This document shows, in pieces, positions 25,601 through 33,758 of a stretch of 64,000 nucleotides of DNA. This DNA comes from Legionella birminghamensis. GTDB taxonomy: Bacteria > Pseudomonadota > Gammaproteobacteria > Legionellales > Legionellaceae. The stretch covers positions 1,116,001 through 1,180,000 of the forward strand of contig NZ_UGNW01000001.1 of NCBI RefSeq assembly GCF_900452515.1, read 5' to 3'. A program made the translations under genes and the position numbers. Each line of letters starts with the position of its first letter. Within the stretch, counting starts at the first letter, position 1. Below the pieces are notes generated by a model that had not been told where the DNA came from, searched no databases, and saw only the letters and a list, made by a program, of their open reading frames with translations.

Positions 25601-28461
25601 CCCCCAATCATTCGAATCAGTTTATTTTGCTCAGCGGAAGAAAGTTCTATCAATACTAAAAAAATACCACAAAACTCATAAGGCAAACTGGTGATATACT
25701 CAAATCCACCTATCTCTCGATAAACCCTCTCACTGCCATGCCCATGAAGTGCTGCAAAGAACGTTCCGACTTCGACTAGACTTTGCACAAGATTAAGCAG
25801 CATACCCTTGCCGCCTAACTGCTGATACAAAGCATAGCGTTGCTCTATATTTACTGAATTAATAAGCTTAATATACTGAATAAAAGACTTTGGTTTAATT
25901 AATCCAATTTGAGTAAACTGCGATTGGACAAGATAATAATCTGTTTCATCTGCACCCAGTACCTTCAAACTATCGTTATGATTGAAAAAACTTTCTTTAG
26001 AGGGCTGTGGGATAATGGCAAACACTTTTTTGTAATCATCAACTGATTTAATGAGCGTGCAAATCTCATCAAAACTGAATAGATTATTAGAAAAAATATC
26101 TATCCGTTGGTGTAATAAGATGAGCTTTTCTATAGAAGAAATAAATGATTTTAGCTCCACCAATCCAATGTGATTGATTAATATTTTTTGTTTTTCAAAA
26201 GATAAATTAGTTAAAACAATAAATAGGGCTTCATTTTTGGATAAATCCTCTCTCAATATGGTTAAATCAAGTGTGCTTAATGTGTCAAGAAACTGATCAT
26301 CATTAAATAATGAAAAAAATACCGCAAGATTAATTGGGCTATGGAGAAGTTCCTGGAATTCAGCTGCAGGGATAATACGACATAAATGAAGTCTTCTTTC
26401 TGGCCTTAATAAGGTTAGAGTGGTTAAGAAATGGATCGTATTGTCGGTTATCTGATAATTAAACTTTTCTTTAAATTGCTTTAATAACTCATCCCAATTC
26501 TCAGGGGTAATAACATTTATAATGTGCGCTAAAGTAAACAATCGATACTGCTTTAGAATTCCTATTAAAAATGGATGATAAAGATCGAAAAAACGACCCC
26601 AATCGTTTGGTGGAATTTTCTCCAACAATGCGGAAAATAAAATTTCATTCTCCAGGAAGTCATAAATAAATTTTTCTTCAGTATTTATACAAATACGAAT
26701 GCGATTCTTGGGTGGTAACTTTTCCAACAACTCCAGGAAATTGAGTTGAGTAAATTGTTTAATAAAACGACTTTGTAATAGTTTTATCGTTTCATCTGAT
26801 AGATCGTCTAAATCAGTTAGATAAAATTCTTGAAGTTTTTGAATAGTATCGATGTCTGATTCAATAAGTTCATTAATTATACTATTTCTCAATTCAGTAG
26901 ATTTAATATATGGAAGTATTTTAATTTTATGGCTTAGATTCAGTGTGAGTTTATCTTTTAGCGCATTATATATTTGTTCACAAATGCTAGGTAATTGAAT
27001 CGACTTGAAGCAGGTCAACAATTCCATTGGACCAATGAACTCAAGACAGCTAATTACTGTAGGTAAATATTGTGAAAAACGAGAATCCCCTAAATACTTA
27101 GCGATACCAATAAACAAGCTGATCGGATTGACCTTGCCGTTATAATCAATTAAATAAGATTGGCGCCGCATTTCTGCTAAGAAAACTTGTTCTATTTCTT
27201 CATCGCTGAGATTTGCCAGTAAGGGTGAATCTTGAAAATTATCGCGCATGAGTTTAGCTGTCTGCTGTAAGCTTTTCTCTAGATGCGTATCGAATTGCTC
27301 TTCTTCACTCTGATATAAAAAATCAATTTTTTGCTTGGTGTTGGTGAGTAGTAAGGATAGATATTCCAGCATTTTAAATTCTTCATTAGGGAAAGAAAAT
27401 TGCTGAATTACTACATCAAATTCATCCTTGAACGGGTTGTACACCGTCATCTCATCCAGAATGGATAAGAAATATTGCTCTTTTACCAAAGCGCGAAACC
27501 GCTCTTTTACCTGCAGATAAAAATCTTCTAAAGCTTCATCTTCATATTTTGCTTTATAGAGGGTTAATAATTTTTGAAATGAATATTCATTTAATACAGC
27601 TCTGATACAACTGTTGATGTCATTAATAATTAACTGATCCAGATCAGTTTTATCTAACACAAGTACTTTTGGATAAACACCATTAAGAGAGGAAATAATC
27701 CCATTGGCAAGCCCATGAGGACAACTTTCTAACTGAAATCCGTATTCGTTTTGTAGAACATAGAGGTTACGAAATAACAATAGTTTTCGATTAATAACTA
27801 TTTCATCTAATACCGCATCTTGTTTATCGATGGCAGTTTTCTCTAGTAATTCCTTTTGTTCGGTGGTTAAGCTATTTTTATCATTGATTGCAGTCCAAAC
27901 CAGGTTCATCACCATTAAAAGGGTTCGATTTCCTAAGTGCGAAAATTGAGTGTCTATCTGGTGAATTCGTTTAAATGCGATTTTAATTGTTTGACATTCT
28001 AATGATGAAAAATGTTTTTTATAATTGTTAAAATCCTGCTCCCAATCAGAACTAATAACTTCATATTTTTCTTGTAAAAAATTGACAGCAGCAAGAGCTG
28101 TTCTATTAACCACTGTGTCATGAGTATTTTGTGATAACTCTACAAATGATTGAGCTTTATGGTCTCTTAATAGTTTTTTAATATGATTGCCGACAACCGA
28201 TGGCTCTTCATCGAGAATCAAATCTAATGCTGTTTTATCATTAACGATTTTATTAATAGGGATAAGCATTTGATTATCACTATCGCGTAAATTTAATAGT
28301 AATTGTAAAGCATGAATATTCTTTGCTCGCACTGCATGCATCAACAAAGTACCTGCAAAATCTTGATGGGAATGTACATCCGTCAAACCTGGCAGATTAG
28401 GAGATAGTGTGTTTAGAGTTTGCAGATCATCATTGTAGATAGCGTCGAGTATGTTTTTCAT
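22633..28461 (-). CDS. Giant ankyrin/helical-solenoid protein, putative effector
   Basis: A 1942-residue protein, very AT-rich in its coding sequence. The first 100 residues contain two or three ankyrin-like units (GTLLMHAVRAKNIHALQLLL, then KTALDLIL). The other 1800 residues are an almost unbroken run of leucine- and isoleucine-rich helices with a degenerate repeat of about 45-60 residues, recognisable by a recurring I/L-P-x3-W/R-x2-hydrophobic element (IPPNDWGRFF, ITPENWDELL, IPRDDWSSIL, IPKSYQVAFF, IPSKVHNQFI). Similar solenoids occur in large Legionella proteins. No signal peptide, membrane helix or catalytic motif is visible. The role is unknown; a scaffold binding several host partners is a guess. 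Confidence 0.8.
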   Translation of the reverse strand: MKNILDAIYNDDLQTLNTLSPNLPGLTDVHSHQDFAGTLLMHAVRAKNIHALQLLLNLRDSDNQMLIPINKIVNDKTALDLILDEEPSVVGNHIKKLLRDHKAQSFVELSQNTHDTVVNRTALAAVNFLQEKYEVISSDWEQDFNNYKKHFSSLECQTIKIAFKRIHQIDTQFSHLGNRTLLMVMNLVWTAINDKNSLTTEQKELLEKTAIDKQDAVLDEIVINRKLLLFRNLYVLQNEYGFQLESCPHGLANGIISSLNGVYPKVLVLDKTDLDQLIINDINSCIRAVLNEYSFQKLLTLYKAKYEDEALEDFYLQVKERFRALVKEQYFLSILDEMTVYNPFKDEFDVVIQQFSFPNEEFKMLEYLSLLLTNTKQKIDFLYQSEEEQFDTHLEKSLQQTAKLMRDNFQDSPLLANLSDEEIEQVFLAEMRRQSYLIDYNGKVNPISLFIGIAKYLGDSRFSQYLPTVISCLEFIGPMELLTCFKSIQLPSICEQIYNALKDKLTLNLSHKIKILPYIKSTELRNSIINELIESDIDTIQKLQEFYLTDLDDLSDETIKLLQSRFIKQFTQLNFLELLEKLPPKNRIRICINTEEKFIYDFLENEILFSALLEKIPPNDWGRFFDLYHPFLIGILKQYRLFTLAHIINVITPENWDELLKQFKEKFNYQITDNTIHFLTTLTLLRPERRLHLCRIIPAAEFQELLHSPINLAVFFSLFNDDQFLDTLSTLDLTILREDLSKNEALFIVLTNLSFEKQKILINHIGLVELKSFISSIEKLILLHQRIDIFSNNLFSFDEICTLIKSVDDYKKVFAIIPQPSKESFFNHNDSLKVLGADETDYYLVQSQFTQIGLIKPKSFIQYIKLINSVNIEQRYALYQQLGGKGMLLNLVQSLVEVGTFFAALHGHGSERVYREIGGFEYITSLPYEFCGIFLVLIELSSAEQNKLIRMIGGINSLESLANALEPEEAQRRFPQLLSLLDESLLLQLFEEKDLDNVSNFYELLALPRVVFNAYIKHLINTRKIEHSFDFNAPLDLEKLSNYIEQFHPDSEYFLQNRGYQNITISDLEEVELLKRTKPAVINILRHTLNPFYLLMEQTQASSRKDLLLNFGQDFVSRHHQSVTHFSQMLMLFPENERKDIIQFLNYTTLVALFEPNDLFEKIITEMVAIYSCALEYGFNYLLRNGLVAVLGKFPYSSSLIYSEKLISEMVKDARDFSGTPAFGFLFMLLQAIPRDDWSSILANYEVEDLQQYCNEKFFKLAFAYMPYQDQQLIDLIDSLLQHPKLTPLRNAIVKAVLSELVAVKLSTFEYRRKFLSLFSSNELTEILRRNSLFLDPETSPVVAINIQMWGTIKGQDDSMVVFLDWLLTHFNQDELSTLFANSLDLSYLLMAIPKSYQVAFFSHLKSIILSTHRDLLPNLLRLLSGDSLISIVELGGFKDHVATFNELCQLIRTIPSKVHNQFINQLKYTAQEMEAGSLFFLHSIMEGTVEEKKSVFQNIPFARIFNTPFQFNATREVVFLDKAIRPIVFNRILQLVDKNDIPSQQDIHVLAFSLGDDFPSYLPEITRHFDHDIKFELVLYTLFVAHNSITPRKHFWPALAAISPRYLLSQIQLEDYISVLEYESRRFFETIFREDSNLTLAHINLFYRQLKDSRWLRTPDQIPYKNINYKESTTDDLNELFNYQHQEDYLSFFRAVFGNCPADNLPSLLGKPGNAFSFLEEFQSRLADKHIHGYQMILQQELFPRLLPLVAIIQNRLNGDKSDIRLRFIRFLKQQLQVSQNPAESIKLLDFILVHDNNPKETEQTCSKLFVDKLISQMLQADDMTPFVHLLKIIRNNNQSQLIDQYPFIFNRKTVKDPAFFSPPKDTLYLYITNMTMHCDVPLFEQICEKIEQYAQNNRHSLDETQYNQLSLCISEIKNVPYSQIGGPSTPSERDYLSPTM

Positions 28462-28645
28462 TGCTTACTTCAAAAAAATAGCGAATGGCGAATATTAAAT
28501 TAATTCAACCAAAATTCCAACTTACTGAGCTAAAACTGTTAATAAAGAACCAGTAATTAAAAGTTGGTTAATCGTTTGACACGTGAGTTTTTGTTGAGAG
28601 GCTTGTAATAATATGCTTCTTGCTTTTATTTTAAAAATAAACCTA

Positions 28646-28720
28646 TTGGCAAAGCAGAAGCCCAACATCCCGCATAGGAATCGAATGTTGGGCTTCACTC
28701 CGTTCAGCGCCAACCTACAC
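28646..28720. repeat. Palindromic repeat, GTTGGGCTTC family, copy 3
   Basis: The right arm ATGTTGGGCTTCACTCCG through AGCGCCAACCTACA is complete. The left arm is truncated to TTGGCAAAGCAGAAGCCCAAC and has drifted. It separates the start of the giant gene from the broken gene at 28732. The stretch 28462-28645 before it is an AT-rich leader with no other feature that I see. Confidence 0.75.
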
Positions 28721-28731
28721 TGCCTTCTTAT

Positions 28732-29382
28732 TTAGGTGGCCATGGTATATTTAATAATCAATGCAGTATTTTCTTTACCGCTGTCGAGCAAGGCCTGGTA
28801 ATAGGACACTATTATTTCTGCAGATGTGGCTGGAGGAAGAGAGTTGGGAAAGGTGAAAGCCAGGAAGACATTTTGTTCGCCAAATTTTTTCTCCAGATTA
28901 GAATAAATGCTGGCTAATTTTTTCTTGGCGAGTGTGGTATCAATTGGGGACTTTGCTGTATTTCCTGAGAGGATAACTTCGGCTTCGACTTTTTGTATCT
29001 GAGTTAAGAAACCGGAATATAAATCTTCCAAATCGAATATCGAATCGTCCAGTTGGTTCAGCTCAAATTTTGCAACGGCTGCAGGATGTTTTTTAAGGAG
29101 AGTTTGATACATATCACGCTGGGCAGTTATTAACTTGACAATGGCTTCATCAGAGGCGGTATTAAGGTGTTTGTTCAAAACACGTCTAATTAAAGAGGTG
29201 GCGTAGCTGTTAATTGTTCCTGGCGGTTCATTTTTATTTATAGAGTTTTTACATTGATTGATGAAGTCATTAAATTCCTTGGGATGCTTTTTCGAAATAG
29301 TGTTAAATAACTCATTTTCTTTATATTTACTCTCAAGCTTGGAGGTTTCGAGACTATTTGAAAAATAGGGCTTAAACCAATA
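28732..29382 (-). pseudogene. 3' part of an unknown gene cut by the IS3 element
   Basis: The minus strand is open from the stop at 28732 up to the left end of the insertion sequence at 29383, about 216 codons, with no ATG. A TTG at 29178 is the only near-start, but the frame upstream of it (YWFKPYFSNS, then KYKENELFNTISKKHP) continues with the same helical, lysine-rich character, so the gene originally started further up and lost its 5' end. The product is an unrecognised helical protein. The first host codon next to the element is TAT. The missing N-terminal part is not found on the other side of the element. Confidence 0.7.
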
Positions 29383-29444
29383 TGATCTTGCCCTGATTTG
29401 TTAGACACCCTGTTAAGAGAGTAAAATCTTAACAGAGGTGAAGA

Positions 29445-29744
29445 ATGAACAATAATAAAACAGAACAAAAGATTAGCAGAAATAAATATAGTCCACAGTT
29501 TAAAGATCAAGCGGTAGAGCGAGCGGAGAAGGACGGTGTCCCCCAAGTGGCGAAAGATCTTGGTGTATCCGAAGCGATATTGTATTCGTGGAGATCAAAG
29601 AAGCAACAAGGCGGCACTACACTTGAACACCAAAAGCTTCAGCAGGCTGAATTGGCACGTTTAAAGCGAGAATGTGCAAGACTTGCAGAAGAGAATGCCT
29701 TTCTAAAAAAGGCGGCGGCGTACTTTGCCAGGGAAACGGAGTGA
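29445..29744 (+). CDS. IS3-family transposase OrfA
   Basis: A 99-residue protein with the helix-turn-helix of IS3 OrfA (YSPQFKDQAVERA, then VAKDLGVSEAILYSW) and a C-terminal leucine-zipper-like coiled coil (LARLKRECARLAEENAFLKKAA). It binds the terminal repeats. The heptamer A-AAA-AAG at 29705-29711 is the standard slippery site for a -1 shift into orfB. Start: GAGGTGAAGA precedes the ATG. Confidence 0.93.
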   Translation: MNNNKTEQKISRNKYSPQFKDQAVERAEKDGVPQVAKDLGVSEAILYSWRSKKQQGGTTLEHQKLQQAELARLKRECARLAEENAFLKKAAAYFARETE

Positions 29745-30601
29745 AGTACGCGATGATAAAGGAAGAATCGAAACACTTTTCAATCAAACTAATGTGCCGG
29801 GTATTGTCCGTGTCAGTCAGTGGTTATTATGCCTGGGCTGGCCGCAAGCCATCAAGATGGTCTGAGCGGGATCGTGATTTGGCTGAAAGAATAAGGAGTA
29901 TCTTTAATGAGGAACGCTCCAGAGTAGGCGCACCCCGGATTACCAAACGATTAAACAATGAAGGTGAGCGGGTCGGCAAACAACGTGTTGCCCGGATAAT
30001 GCGTGAACAAGGTTGGCGTGCAAAAGCCTCAAGAAAATTCAAGGCAACAACCAACAGCAATCACCAATTACCGGTTGCGCCGAACCTGTTACAACAAAAT
30101 TTCAATACCGATACCCCAAATGAAAAATGGGTCAGTGATATCACCTACTGTCATACAGAAGAAGGATGGCTTTATCTGGCGGTGGTGATGGATCTATATT
30201 CTCGAAAGGTCGTTGGATGGGCGCTATCTGAACGCATGACCAAACAACTGGTGATTGATGCATTACAAATGGCTATATGGAGACGTAAACCTTCGCGGGG
30301 ATTGATTATTCATTCGGATCGAGGCAGCCAGTACTGTTCGAATGATTATCAAAAACTTTTGAATAGTCATGGTCTTGTTTGCAGCATGAGCAAACGCGGC
30401 GATTGTTATGACAACGCTGCAATGGAAAGCTGGAATCACAGTTTCAAAGTTGAGGCTATTCATGGGGAGAGATTTTTATCACGCGCTACCGCTAAAAATC
30501 ATATATTCGAATATATTGAAATTTACTATAATCGAAAACGGCTTCATTCAAGGCTGGGGTATCAAACACCAGATTCGTATGAAGTTAGAAAAGTTGCTTA
30601 G
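29672..30601 (+). CDS. IS3-family transposase OrfB (DDE catalytic part)
   Basis: Open frame of 309 codons in the -1 frame relative to orfA, normally reached by frameshifting at 29705-29711 to make the OrfAB fusion. An independent start at ATG 29753 (MIKEESKHF) is possible. An HTH_21-type region is followed by the integrase core with all three acidic residues: D in WVSDITY, D in IIHSDRGSQY, and E in AMESWNHSFK. The tail YNRKRLHSRLGYQTPDSYE is the typical IS3 ending. No disruption is seen. Confidence 0.93.
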   Translation: MCKTCRRECLSKKGGGVLCQGNGVKYAMIKEESKHFSIKLMCRVLSVSVSGYYAWAGRKPSRWSERDRDLAERIRSIFNEERSRVGAPRITKRLNNEGERVGKQRVARIMREQGWRAKASRKFKATTNSNHQLPVAPNLLQQNFNTDTPNEKWVSDITYCHTEEGWLYLAVVMDLYSRKVVGWALSERMTKQLVIDALQMAIWRRKPSRGLIIHSDRGSQYCSNDYQKLLNSHGLVCSMSKRGDCYDNAAMESWNHSFKVEAIHGERFLSRATAKNHIFEYIEIYYNRKRLHSRLGYQTPDSYEVRKVA

Positions 30602-31347
30602 CAAGGTGTCTGATTTTTCCGGGCAAGATCAATTTTTCGTATGTGGCTATTTATGTGTTTGTAAGCCTTTTCCTTAGCAATAGTCCGTTTACCTCTTTTT
30701 CGTTGCCCCTCTGGTTTGTCCTTATGGTGATCGTTTAACCTAAATTGCATAGCCCCAAGTATGATGTCTACAGACTGAAGAATCACATGATCATCTGAAT
30801 GAACATCAGTAATATTTTCAGGAGTAAATATAAGCCCATTTTTCTTTATTTGTTTATTGTGATTTAGATTAAGTAAGAACGATTTAAACATCATTGCTTT
30901 TTCTTTAGTATCAGGAATTTTGTCAAAATATAATCTAACGTGTGTCATTGGCTGTTGTAAATTCAAATACATCAAACCAAAGGAATGTTTTATAAATTGA
31001 TAATAGAGAAGAAAATACTCATGCTCTCGATGATATTCTGATAGTTTTTGTGCAATATGTCTGTTTTGAGTAAACATTATTCGAATTTTTATATGGCCAT
31101 TTGCAATAAGCTCAAAAAGTAAGTTAATAAATTCGATGTACTTATTCAGATAGTTTTCAGTTATTTTCGACCATTTAATTTCGCCATGAAGATTTAATTG
31201 CATCTTTTTTTGAATTAATCGCTCATTTACATATTCTAAGTCTTTTGAGTTGACTAAAGCACCGCCATAGAAATGGGAAAAAAACCTTCCTGAGATATTT
31301 GATTCGTCGCAATAAATAATTATTTCTTTAGACAAAAGAAACTCCAT
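30598..31347 (-). CDS. DUF3800 protein, 3' end replaced by the insertion sequence
   Basis: A 249-codon frame. IIYCDES near the N-terminus and a late D-x-x-L-G-A-M-Q-F-R segment (VDIILGAMQFRLN) are DUF3800 hallmarks, a family with a predicted RNase H-like fold found in mobile and defence-related regions. The last ten codons (DLARKNQTPC) come from the right end of the IS3 element, so the native C-terminus, normally tens of residues longer, is gone. Whether the truncated protein is active is unclear; the predicted acidic residues remain. AT-rich like the neighbouring accessory genes. Confidence 0.75.
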   Translation of the reverse strand: MEFLLSKEIIIYCDESNISGRFFSHFYGGALVNSKDLEYVNERLIQKKMQLNLHGEIKWSKITENYLNKYIEFINLLFELIANGHIKIRIMFTQNRHIAQKLSEYHREHEYFLLYYQFIKHSFGLMYLNLQQPMTHVRLYFDKIPDTKEKAMMFKSFLLNLNHNKQIKKNGLIFTPENITDVHSDDHVILQSVDIILGAMQFRLNDHHKDKPEGQRKRGKRTIAKEKAYKHINSHIRKIDLARKNQTPC

Positions 31348-31457
31348 AACAAATTTGAATTCGTAAATTATCTTTTAAGGTTATCGATAAAATCAATTGA
31401 AATTTGAAATAGCTTCGGACGATGTGAATCTGGAACTATCATTAAACGATATAGTGG

Positions 31458-31619
31458 TTAACAAAGCGGGGGAGAGGACTTGAACCTCTCGATGGTTTTT
31501 CCTGGAGGACTAAAATTCATGTTTATGCAAAATCCCTCATAGGTTGAGAGCTTTCCGCCTGGCCCCCAAAACCATGCTCCGCACCAAATGCTTGTTACGA
31601 TTGAATTTATATTAACCAT
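31458..31619 (-). CDS. Possible 53-residue small protein
   Basis: The ATG at 31619 is preceded by GGGAGAGGCAT, a strong ribosome-binding site. The product begins MVNINSIVTS and contains a Trp/Gly-rich core (WCGAWFWGPGGK) and NFSPPGKT, with three cysteines in total. The unusual residue composition and good ribosome site suggest a real gene, but I know no family. The DNA near 31470-31490 also resembles a tRNA T-arm (see rejected items). The rest of the 450-base gap (31348-31457, 31620-31801) shows nothing that I can name. Confidence 0.35.
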   Translation of the reverse strand: MVNINSIVTSIWCGAWFWGPGGKLSTYEGFCINMNFSPPGKTIERFKSSPPLC

Positions 31620-31801
31620 ATGCCTCTCCCTAATGATTTTCAAGATTGGCCATACAATCAACCCAAATAAGAGATTTCCTACATTTATTTGAAACTCAAT
31701 CCCTATACCCAAGCCTATCTGCAAATAGCGTAGTAACTATTTACATTTTTGCATCTGTTTACGATCAACTGTTCTATAGCTTGCTTGTAAACAAAGTTAC
31801 T

Positions 31802-32020
31802 TTACTCGCTATATGCACCAATTTCTTCAGGAACTCTGATCCATGGGTTATGATCAGGAAACTCGTCACCTTCCCGGTAACGTTTTCTGTTTGTAGTAAA
31901 ATCGTTATTTATAGCATCAACAATGGGAACGTAATAACCATCGCGATCACATATACCATTGCTCAGGCAACTGTGGAATTCAAATAACTTAAATAATTTA
32001 CTTTTAAAATCCGTATCCAT
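31802..32020 (-). CDS. Small unknown protein near tRNA-Phe
   Basis: A 72-residue frame starting at MDTDFKSKLF, chosen over an ATG four codons upstream because GGAAA lies six bases before it. The sequence is acidic at the C-terminus (YREGDEFPDHNPWIRVPEEI) and has two cysteines. No family recognised. It lies between the small gene at 31458 and tRNA-Phe on the same strand. Confidence 0.4.
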   Translation of the reverse strand: MDTDFKSKLFKLFEFHSCLSNGICDRDGYYVPIVDAINNDFTTNRKRYREGDEFPDHNPWIRVPEEIGAYSE

Positions 32021-32194
32021 GATAATTTCCATACATTAATACATGATAATTATAGCATAGACTAAAAGTTAATATTTGAAATGATAGTTAAAACAGGTAT
32101 GCCTAAGTTTCTAGAAGAATTTTTTAATGTCTACATTGCGTCTACATGAAAATTTCGAGGTTTTTTGGATTTTAATGTAACTCTTTGATTCTAA

Positions 32195-32270
<76 letters not shown>

Positions 32271-32412
32271 GCGTCAAGAGGTTGCTATTAAACTCCTTGT
32301 TGGGTTTGAAGTCAATAGAATTATTTATAAATTTTCAAAATTATTTAAGCTGTTGAAAAGATACTCATTAAGTTGATTAATTTGATGTCTAGTTGGATTT
32401 TTATTTAGTAGC

Positions 32413-33339
32413 CTAACGGCTTAAATGTTTTAGTGCCTGGTAATAACAAACAGCAATTTGCGCCCCCAATAGGGCATTATTTCTAATTAGTTCTATATTG
32501 GCACGCAGGCTTTCACCGGCAGTTAGTTCATTGATTCGTTGCAGAAGGAAGGGAGTAATGGATTTTCCTTGCAATCCTTTGGCTTCTTCTCTTGCCTGTT
32601 CAATGACTGGTTTGATCTGTGCCTCAGGAATTTCCGCTACTCTGGGAATGGGGTTGGCTACAACCACGCCGTTTCTCATTCCTAACTGGTGCTGATAATG
32701 AAGCAAGTCAGCAATTTCCTGTGGTTCATCCAGGCGGTGAACCAGGGGAAGGCCGCTGGAGTGGCTATAGAAAGCGGGGAATTCATTGGTACGGTAACCT
32801 ACAACCGGAACCCCATAGCTTTCCAGCTTTTCCAGTGTTTTGGGTAAGTCGAGTATCGATTTGGCTCCTGAGCAGACCACCGTAACCGGGGTTGTAGACA
32901 ATTCAATAAGATCGGCGGAGATATCAAAATTCTCAATAACATGTTGATGTACCCCGCCAATCCCTCCGGTTACAAAGATGGATAAACCAGCGAGATGGGC
33001 ACAAAACATTGTGGCAGCCACTGTGGTGCTGGCAGTCAGTTTTTTACTGAGGACTAAGGCAATATCACTTCTTGACGCCTTCATTGTCTGCGGCGAGTGC
33101 GCAAGTTCCTCCATGAGCGAATCGCTGGTACCAATATGAATGCGGCCCCCATGCAGGGCAATGGTGGCCGGAATGGCGCCAAGCGAGCGAATGGTCTCTT
33201 CAATGATTCGCGCTGTTTCCAGATTTTCAGGATAGGGCATGCCGTGTGAAATTAATGTCGATTCCAACACAACCACCGGTTCATTAGTAATAATGGCCTC
33301 AGCCACCTCCGGGTTAATCTGTAACAGCTCATGAAACAT
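32413..33339 (-). CDS. psuG: Pseudouridine-5'-phosphate glycosidase
   Basis: About 308 residues, the usual length for PsuG/YeiN (indigoidine synthase A family). The enzyme reversibly splits pseudouridine phosphate into uracil and ribose 5-phosphate. Recognisable blocks: VVLESTLISHGMPYPEN, then GRIHIG, FVTGGIGGVHQ and NGVVVANPIP. The start MFHELLQI is preceded by GAAGAG about ten bases upstream, inside the end of yggX; an ATG nine bases earlier has the site too close. The gene directly follows yggX on the same strand. No psuK kinase gene is adjacent, so pseudouridine must be phosphorylated by an enzyme encoded elsewhere. Confidence 0.93.
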   Translation of the reverse strand: MFHELLQINPEVAEAIITNEPVVVLESTLISHGMPYPENLETARIIEETIRSLGAIPATIALHGGRIHIGTSDSLMEELAHSPQTMKASRSDIALVLSKKLTASTTVAATMFCAHLAGLSIFVTGGIGGVHQHVIENFDISADLIELSTTPVTVVCSGAKSILDLPKTLEKLESYGVPVVGYRTNEFPAFYSHSSGLPLVHRLDEPQEIADLLHYQHQLGMRNGVVVANPIPRVAEIPEAQIKPVIEQAREEAKGLQGKSITPFLLQRINELTAGESLRANIELIRNNALLGAQIAVCYYQALKHLSR

Positions 33340-33340
33340 A

Positions 33341-33616
33341 TTATTCATTCTCTTCTGGAGTATAACCTGCCGGTTTTTCCGATCCTTCCCCAAATAAAAA
33401 CTTGTCCATTTCATGCGTTAAAAATTCCCGCGCCTTGGGATCAATTAAACTCAATCGGTATTCATTAATTAGCATGGTCTGATGGGCAAGCCACATGTTC
33501 CATGCCTGTTTGCAAATATTATTGAATATTTTTTCGCCCAGTGTGCCGGGAAATGGTTTTCTGTCCAGGCCTTCGGCCTCCTTTTTTAGTTTTAAACAAT
33601 ACACTTGGTGAGTCAT
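33341..33616 (-). CDS. yggX: YggX, Fe(II)-trafficking / oxidative-damage protection protein
   Basis: 91 residues from [11 protein letters not shown], which matches the family length; an ATG further upstream would add 14 residues not present in homologues. The pattern [14 protein letters not shown], then [19 protein letters not shown] and FLFGEG, is diagnostic. The single conserved cysteine C7 is present. YggX protects iron-sulfur proteins from oxidation. It is the first gene of a two-gene unit with psuG, whose start overlaps the vicinity of its stop. Confidence 0.95.
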   Translation of the reverse strand: MTHQVYCLKLKKEAEGLDRKPFPGTLGEKIFNNICKQAWNMWLAHQTMLINEYRLSLIDPKAREFLTHEMDKFLFGEGSEKPAGYTPEENE

Positions 33617-33758
33617 TAGCAAAATTCCAGATTTACAAGTTTTATAAATACCTGACAAGAAATTTTATTGACAACAAAGGCCATTTTTTTCTCAAAGCGG
33701 CCCTCTGTTATCGTACAATATCTGTCAGCGAACCCGTGTCAGTGTAACAATATCACGC

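Larger units (their letters stand above)
29383..30631 (+). mobile_element. IS3-family insertion sequence (1249 bp)
   Basis: Terminal inverted repeats of 27 bases: left TGATCTTGCCCTGATTTG, then TTAGACACC; right end complement TGATCTTGCCCGGAAAAA, then TCAGACACC. The first bases closely match the ends of E. coli IS3 (TGATCTTACCC). Two overlapping transposase frames, orfA and orfB, fill the element and both are intact, so it looks capable of movement. The three bases outside each end (ATA on the left, ATT on the right) are not identical, so the usual 3-base target duplication is missing. Confidence 0.93.

Noticed and set aside
29238..29546. Minus-strand 102-residue frame across the left IS3 end
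   Set aside because: It spans the host/IS junction and is antisense to orfA. The alternative frame belonging to the broken host gene is better supported.
29380..30634. Three-base target duplication of the IS3 element
   Set aside because: The flanking triplets are ATA and ATT; not identical, so no duplication is claimed.
31458..31570. Possible complete tRNA on the minus strand
   Set aside because: Only the T-arm and the 3' acceptor strand look right. No matching GCGGGGG 5' acceptor strand, D-arm or CCA is present within 100 bases.
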